From Littorina saxatilis (lineage: Eukaryota > Mollusca > Gastropoda > Littorinimorpha > Littorinidae), in the NCBI RefSeq assembly GCF_037325665.1, contig NC_090260.1, positions 31,371,156 to 31,435,155 of the forward strand: a DNA stretch of 64,000 bases, given 5' to 3'. A program made the translations under genes and the position numbers. This document shows positions 58,234 to 64,000 of this stretch, piece by piece. Position 1 is the stretch's first letter. Each line of letters begins with the position of its first letter. A model generated the notes under the pieces. The model did not search any database, had not been told where the DNA came from, and saw only the letters and a program-made list of their open reading frames with translations.

Positions 58234-58340
58234 GTGTGTATGTATACATGTATGTATGCTTGTGAACAGTTGGTTTTTGTGTCTGTAGCTGTGAGTGTAG
58301 TTGGTGTGGTTGTAGTTTAAGAGAGAGAGTACTAGTACGT

Positions 58341-58530
<190 letters not shown>

Positions 58531-58645
58531 GCAGTAGACAATAATGATAATGGTGATGATGATGATGATGATGATGATGATTAGATAATCATGATGATAA
58601 TAATGATGAAGATAATGATAATAATGATGATGACATGAATAAAAA

Positions 58646-58821
<176 letters not shown>

Positions 58822-59084
58822 TAAAACTAACACATCATATCTACTCCATGTATAATTTTCAAAAGAAGGCAAACAGATAAAATGACTGTGTATTTGTTGT
58901 TGGTGTAGTTGTCCCTGAAGGAGATCTTGTGCAATCCTCTCTCACACACACACACACACACACGCACACATACACACTTTTAAACTGCATCAGCATAATT
59001 ATCATGGCAAAGCTTATCTACAATCATTAAACTACCCTAGAGCTTGCGTATCAAGATAATATATTCTTGGAATTGTCATGCGAC

Positions 59085-59417
59085 TAAGAGTTGATATGGA
59101 AACAAATGAAGAGTTGGATTACAACGCTGCAGTTTTCTCTGCCCTGGATTGTAGCTTGCCCGTCATAAATCAGCAGTAGATCTGCGGGTACATGTACTGT
59201 GTTCATTTGGAAATCTACCATCAGTTTATCTGTCTTTTGCACTGCAGAGACAAAGCAATAGGTACCTGCCATGTGGCCACTTTTTCCACTGCTGTCCTCA
59301 GTCTTATGCTTTTCATCAAGACTTGTCACCATGCCGAGTGGATCTAAATTCGGAAGTCGTCATGTGGCTGAGGCATGTCTGACATAGCGTCGATCTTGTT
59401 GTAGCTTATCCTCCTTT
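59085..59417 (-). CDS. Candidate terminal exon, minus strand
   Basis: Acceptor AATTTTGTTTCAG ends at 59418. Two frames read into it: RRISYNKIDAMSDMPQPHDD then FRI and stop, or KEDKLQQDRRYVRHASAT and stop. The phase from the exon at 60456 favours the second. A further frame downstream (CFVSAVQKTDKLMVDFQMN) is open but needs another start. Gene not recognised. Confidence 0.3.
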
Positions 59418-60397
59418 CTGAAACAAAATTCAAAATGCGATTAGTTGTGATGACTACAACCTACACATAAACAGTGTTTTGATACTGAATAGTCGGGTTA
59501 CACAAGCCACTTTACCCATGCAGCATGGGAACCCTACAATATGTGAAACATGTCAACCGACTGCAGCAGCCTGGTTCTTAAAATAATTCTGACGGTCAAC
59601 ACAGTCAACACACTATTCACAGTCCATTTTGAGGAGCAACTGAGGTACTCTCTGATGGTCTTGTTTGAGTGATAACGATCAACTCAGGAGGAAGAAACCA
59701 ACAGAGGAAAAAAAAACCCATTAAGCTTTAACATTAACCGCAGAAAAATACAGAATCACATGTACCATTATGTAGAACAACATTTCACAGCAAGCTTTCT
59801 TTGGACGACTGTCGTTGTCTCAAAACTCGCATTCTACCTGCTGTCCAAAAGAAGCTATCTTACGTTGTGCTGCCTTGAAAAAAAATACCAACAAAGACAA
59901 GGAATTAGCTGTTGCAAGGTAAGTTTACCAAACGTTACAGACATTAGCGAATCATGAAAGTGCGTAAGCAGCGAACAGTACAATCAAAGAGAGGAGTCTG
60001 GAATGAAACGCGATACAGATCTAGGTAGATCTAGCATTCAAAAACTGTCTTTTAAATTTAAGGAAGTTGTTGCAAGGTACCAAATTTTACAGACAGAACC
60101 ATGACAGAGCATGTTTTGAAACTGAGGCAAAATCGTAATAATTTTGACTTTGAAAACAGATTCATTCCGTTTCCTTATATCTGCATGTTCAAATAAATGG
60201 TGGACAGTTTTGTACGGGCAGAGCAAACTTGAGACTCTACTGCAAGTCTTGAAATTCACATAAACCGAACCAAGAACAAAAACATCCAAACATTACAGGC
60301 ACTTTAGATCAACTCATATCACTAGAGTTGACTGCCTAGCACTGTGTTTGATATCCGTGTCTGCTGAAATAAAAAGAAATTAAACAAAACGGATTAT

Positions 60398-60473
60398 CAG
60401 TAAGCTTAGGTGACACGTTGTAAGAGTGGGAGACACTAGATCTGTCTGTACTTACCGGGGACACGACTGCCAG
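60398..60473 (-). mobile_element. HL-B internal fragment
   Basis: CAGTAAGCTTAGGTGACACG...GACACTAGATCTG...ACACGACTGCCAG matches the middle of HL-B copy 1. Confidence 0.65.
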
Positions 60474-60523
60474 ATCGACACTGCGCTTTCGACAGCTCTT
60501 CCTCGCGCAGACACTGGAAACAT
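60456..60523 (-). CDS. Candidate first coding exon with transposon-derived donor
   Basis: ATG at 60523 opens MFPVSARGRAVESAVSIWQS then CP, ending CCCCG|GTAAGTAC in phase 2. The last 18 bases and the donor lie in the HL-B fragment. The product is unrecognised and support is limited to the splice site and phase. Confidence 0.3.
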
Positions 60524-61227
60524 GCTGTGCAGATCAAACTGTAGGAAATCTCCTTTGGTATCTACTGTATCTATTTTTCTGGAGCTAAGAAACCGAACAA
60601 TGTGAAATCGCCTTCCCCGAATCGGCGAATGCAGAGGTGAGAACTGAAAAGTGAATCTATACCACAATCCTTCACGCGACCTGACCTGATCTTGACCCCT
60701 GACCTGGTCTGCATACCACACACGACACAAACCAGTCACCTGTTTTTACCCCCCCCACCACCCGTTTTCTTTGGATACACACTTTAACTACATACGTGCC
60801 GACGAAATGTTGATCATTGCTTCAATACTTTGAAGCTGTTGCTTGGATAATAACCAGGTAAAATTAGTATTTCGGTGTTCAGTCAAATGTCAAATTAAAT
60901 AACATATTCTTACTACAACTCACATAAATAGCATTAACTTCAGTTTGATGCGTTAGACATTGAAGCACTGACCCTGGTAACAGGGGGAGATAACTCCCAA
61001 AACAAAACAAACCCTTGACAACGGGTCCCGGGAGTTACCTCCCCCCACCGGCTGCCCGCGCATGCGCTGGACATACTGCCGGTATAGTCATTCCCTTCTT
61101 CAACACGCTAGCGAATAGACGTGTTTGCACTCTGGCTGTCTTCTTCAGCCGCTGGCCTGCCACGGTAGGCCGTTGACCCTTTGAAGTCTGAACGCTTCTT
61201 GCCTCTACTACGGTGAGATCTTTCTTG

Positions 61228-61755
61228 TTTATCTTGTTTTGCCTTGCCGCCATTTGCAAAGTGTATTTTGTTGGGGAACTTGACTCTAACTTGTCGGAGT
61301 TTCTTGTTCGTCTCAACTTGGCTTTAACGGTCGGGGCACTGTTAGTTGGTGCCGGCCGCCATTTGCATTTTGTAATTGTTGTTGAAAATTTGCACTTCGT
61401 CTTACGAAGTTTATCTGTTCGTCAACTTGGCGCTTTCAGGTAGGAGCACCGTCGTTTAGGTGCCTGCCTTCTTTTGCTTGATTATTATTTTGGTTGTGAA
61501 ACTTTTTGCTCCGATTTCTGGGTTTTTTTGTTGTCTCAACCTGTGTAGGCAGAGCGCTGTTTTACAAGCGCATGCCGCCATTTGCATTTTGTTTTGTCTG
61601 CCGGTTGTGGAACTTTTGACTCCGATTTCTGGAGTTGTTTTGTTGCTTCAACCTAGCGTAGGCAGTGCCCGGTGTTACGGGTGCATGCCGCCGTTTGCAT
61701 TTTAGAATTTTGTAATTATTTTTGCGAAATTTTCTCGTTGTGACTTGTCATTTCG
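61228..61755 (+). repeat. Leader tandem repeat of the DIRS-like element, period about 110 bases, 4.5 units
   Basis: Units begin (G)CCGCCATTTGCATTTTG (about 61248, 61359, 61466 worn, 61576, 61688) and share CTCCGATTTCTGGAGT-type and CAACCTxxGTAGGCAG-type blocks. Three clear units carry ATTTGCAT (octamer) directly after a GCCGCCAT (YY1-like) word. Confidence 0.8.
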
Positions 61756-63786
61756 ATGGCGGACAAGGGTAAGAGCTCTGCCAAGCAGGTACCGGTGGGT
61801 TCGCCGCTGGGCAGTTCTGGGTCTGCGTCTTCGTCTAAAAGTAAATCTAAGAAGTCGCGTTCGAAAGATAAGGTTTCTCCGGTGAAACGACCTCTGGTCA
61901 ATGTTTTCGATCCGGTGAGCAAGGAGTCGTTGCGTGTTTCGATTGATCCTCCTGCTAGCATGCCTGTTTTGTCGCCGCAGGAGAAAGAGACCCAGGCGGT
62001 CTCGCGCGATGAATTGTTTGCTCTTTTTTCTACTTTTAAGGATCAAATGAGGGAGATGCTGGCAACTGACAGGGGTGTGTCTTACTCCACCATTCCGGCT
62101 TTGCCTCCAGGGGTTGGCAACGCTGCCTCTTTGTCGAGGATTGTTCCTTCTGCTACGGTTACGTCGGCGGACGTTGCTGATCCGCAGCTTTCGGCTTCGG
62201 CCGATCAGGTACGTGTTTCTGGAAGTTGGGGGTGTTCAGCACACGAGCGTGCGGTTCATCTCGACGGTTATTCCACCCTTGACGGTGGGGCCGGTCCGTC
62301 CGGTCCCTCGTACTTGGGTTCAACTGCTTCGGCAAAGGGATTTCCGGCCACAGGATCTCTTTCGAGAGATCGTGGCACTTCCATTTCGTTACCATCGACT
62401 TCCGGTTCGCAGCCCACGGGGGTTCCGGTCGTTGGTGGTAACGGCAATCCGTTTCCTGCCTTCACTTCCGCTCAGGCGGCTGTGGATGGCGGGAGACAGG
62501 ATGGGTTGGCTTCCGGGCAAAGCACAGGTGTGTTTCCGGTCGCTTTCCCTTCCGGATTGCCAGCTACCTATGGTAGCAGCTCGGCTGTATCGGTTCCCCT
62601 TGGTGTGGCTACACAGGGTTCCGGTACGGCGGGTTCATCAGTTCCGTTTAGGGACAATGATGCTTCCGGTCATGATCGGCCTTCATCGGACGTCGTGATT
62701 GATGACGTGGATGTTGGTGAAGATTGTGACGACTCTTCGGAGGCGGAACGTATCTTTCGTGTTCTGAGGAGTTTCTCACGCGCGCTGAGTGCTGCAGCTG
62801 AGGTTACCTCTAGATATTTTGCGGAAGGGGTGTCAGCTTCGTCTTCACGGCTAGCGGCACCTCCTTCCGCGTTTGGCGATTTCCGGGGTGACAGCGAGAC
62901 TGGTGTCCGCTTCCGGTTTCGGGAGTCTCCTTCTGTAGCCTACCATATGGCTAAGGTGCTGAGTGTCAGTTCTGATGACATCGTTCCTCTTTTATCTGCT
63001 CATGGGGATGCGCCTGAATCTGCTCAGCAATGGCTGGCTTCTCCGCGTGATTGCTCTCGCATACAGTCTAACTTGGCCCGTAGGCCTAAGCTGTTCGGGA
63101 AACCGGTTCATTTTATCGATTCTTTCGCGCTCCCGAGTTCCCCGCTTCAGGTCACTCCGGAGTTGGCGAACTTGCGGAAGGAGGGGTACAAGAAGGAAAA
63201 GCTGTCCGTCTGTACCGAAGCCGGCGTGATCGCGATTGAGGAAGCTGGGAGAGTTTCTCTGGAATTGGCTTCCGTGTCTGACACTCTTATTAGAGCGCTG
63301 TCCAGATCCATCTTTGTTTCTCTGGAGCCCTTTAAGTTCCGGGACGACGCGGTAGAAGAAGATGTTGTGACTTTGTTAGCAGCTCTTGCTAAGATCGCGG
63401 CTGAGCAGACCGCAACTTCGGCCAAGTTGTACACGCAGGCCGTGTTATGGCGTCGTGAAGCTCTTTTGAGAGACTCGAGACTGTCGGATAAAGCCACTAT
63501 TGAGGCTTTGAAAGTTTCTCCGTTTGCGGGACAGAGCTTACTGGGTCCTGAGTCTCTCGAGGCTCTCAGGCGAGAGTCTCAAGAGGTGAAGGACTTGCAT
63601 TTCGTTAAGCTGTCTGAGCTTGCCCTTAAGCAGGGTCAGAAAAAAGGTGGTTCGGCGCCGCCTTCATCTTTTCGCGGCTCTGGACAGAAGACGAGGTCGC
63701 ATAGGGGTGGCAGCCGTTCGCGCCCCTACAATAAGAAGCCTTCCTTCGGGAAGAAGGGGTCAGGTGGCAAACCTAACCCCCAATGA
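61756..63786 (+). CDS. Gag-like protein (ORF1) of the DIRS-like element
   Basis: 676 residues. N-terminus rich in Ser, Lys and Pro (SSSKSKSKKSRSKDK), a long low-complexity Ser/Gly/Pro middle part (about 130-330), a more structured region (about 360-600, with SPRDCSRIQSNLARRPKLFG and KLSELALKQGQKKGG) and a basic, Gly-Arg-rich tail (SHRGGSRSRPYNKKPSFGKK) suited to nucleic-acid binding. No zinc knuckle seen. Start chosen at the first ATG after the leader repeat (TTTCGATGGCGG). Confidence 0.75.
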   Translation: MADKGKSSAKQVPVGSPLGSSGSASSSKSKSKKSRSKDKVSPVKRPLVNVFDPVSKESLRVSIDPPASMPVLSPQEKETQAVSRDELFALFSTFKDQMREMLATDRGVSYSTIPALPPGVGNAASLSRIVPSATVTSADVADPQLSASADQVRVSGSWGCSAHERAVHLDGYSTLDGGAGPSGPSYLGSTASAKGFPATGSLSRDRGTSISLPSTSGSQPTGVPVVGGNGNPFPAFTSAQAAVDGGRQDGLASGQSTGVFPVAFPSGLPATYGSSSAVSVPLGVATQGSGTAGSSVPFRDNDASGHDRPSSDVVIDDVDVGEDCDDSSEAERIFRVLRSFSRALSAAAEVTSRYFAEGVSASSSRLAAPPSAFGDFRGDSETGVRFRFRESPSVAYHMAKVLSVSSDDIVPLLSAHGDAPESAQQWLASPRDCSRIQSNLARRPKLFGKPVHFIDSFALPSSPLQVTPELANLRKEGYKKEKLSVCTEAGVIAIEEAGRVSLELASVSDTLIRALSRSIFVSLEPFKFRDDAVEEDVVTLLAALAKIAAEQTATSAKLYTQAVLWRREALLRDSRLSDKATIEALKVSPFAGQSLLGPESLEALRRESQEVKDLHFVKLSELALKQGQKKGGSAPPSSFRGSGQKTRSHRGGSRSRPYNKKPSFGKKGSGGKPNPQ

Positions 63787-63819
63787 AGGCTCCCCGATCC
63801 AGCCACTCCCCTAGCCCCT

Positions 63820-64000
63820 ACCCCTTTGGTAGCGGGCGGCCTCTCAAGGGCCGTTCCAGCTTGGTTGGCTCTTACGAGCAACCCTTGGGTTACGGGAGTG
63901 GTTCGATCGGGGTTCCGGTTGCTCTGGTTGGAGGACAAGGCCCCTCTAACCAGGACAACACCCAGGTTCAAGTTCCCCGCCGATCCAGAGGCTTGTGCCG
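63820..64000 (+). CDS. Start of the pol frame of the DIRS-like element, cut by the window edge
   Basis: Open frame to the edge with the W-x(6)-NPWV...GF-RLLWL pattern typical of the region before the reverse transcriptase in this group. Begins shortly after the gag stop. Confidence 0.6.

Larger units (their letters stand above)
61029..64000 (+). mobile_element. DIRS-like retrotransposon (tyrosine-recombinase type), 5' part; continues past the window
   Basis: Parts in order: leader from about 61029 (left edge approximate, near GGGAGTTACCTCCCCCC), a tandem leader repeat (61228-61755), a gag-like frame (61756-63786) and, starting about 63820, a pol frame. The pol start (GGLSRAVPAW...NPWVTGVVRSGFRLLWL) matches the N-terminal pattern seen in DIRS/Ngaro pol proteins. 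The visible part looks whole, which with high GC coding sequence suggests a young copy. The recombinase and right end are outside the window. Confidence 0.7.

Noticed and set aside
58909-59010. Fourth exon of gene 2
   Set aside because: Weak acceptor (GGTGTAG), and the frame enters a CA microsatellite; phase fits but there is no paralogue support.
61756-63786. Host gene for a Ser-rich nuclear protein
   Set aside because: The tail, the following pol-type frame and the repeated leader identify it as the gag-like frame of a DIRS-like element.

Overview
The window is host DNA from an animal, most likely a gastropod mollusc. The case rests on short exons in long introns with GT-AG borders, tRNA-headed SINEs with tails such as (GAA)n or ...AAGCAAACAAAC, very many CA/GT and GA microsatellites, and dense small DNA transposons. 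The only gene I can name with certainty is LSM7 (minus strand, three exons, 103 residues, same length as human). No bacterial genes, rRNA, functional tRNA gene or CRISPR array is visible.

Host genes. Two divergent paralogues coding for small secreted CUB-like proteins frame the window: gene 1 on the minus strand (exons at 4609-4729 and 2138-2400, running off the left edge) and gene 2 on the plus strand (41835-42017, 51849-52120, 58080-58233). Exon lengths, phases, splice borders and the 5' leader match. Between them lie LSM7 (17.8-14.8 kb), a two-exon 92-residue minus-strand gene (25.75-24.65 kb), a small plus-strand transcript (18.76-21.65 kb), a two-exon plus-strand gene end (34.14-36.79 kb) and a 9-codon first exon (30.27 kb). 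I do not recognise these last four. Another weak minus-strand model lies at 60.5-59.1 kb.

Mobile DNA. (a) Three repeat families share one unusual layout: palindromic 5' end, inverted copy of that end near the 3' end, then a short hairpin and terminal CTTG, between T residues. This fits non-autonomous Helentron-like elements. (b) Three larger elements (28.2-29.9, 42.25-44.69, 44.68-51.26 kb) have terminal inverted repeats starting inside (TA)n, and each carries its own 13-20 base motif scattered in both orientations. Two abut and fill almost all of gene 2 intron 1. (c) MITEs with TTAA, TA, 5-, 6- or 8-base target duplications, several nested. (d) Three SINE groups, one with interchangeable tRNA heads. 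(e) From about 61.03 kb to the right edge, the 5' part of a DIRS-like tyrosine-recombinase retrotransposon with a repeated leader, a long gag-like frame and the beginning of the pol frame.

The elements touch host genes: a TTAA MITE lies inside the 5' leader exon of gene 1, a TA MITE begins at the splice donor of gene 2 exon 2, and the 3' splice site of the last LSM7 exon is tandemly triplicated.
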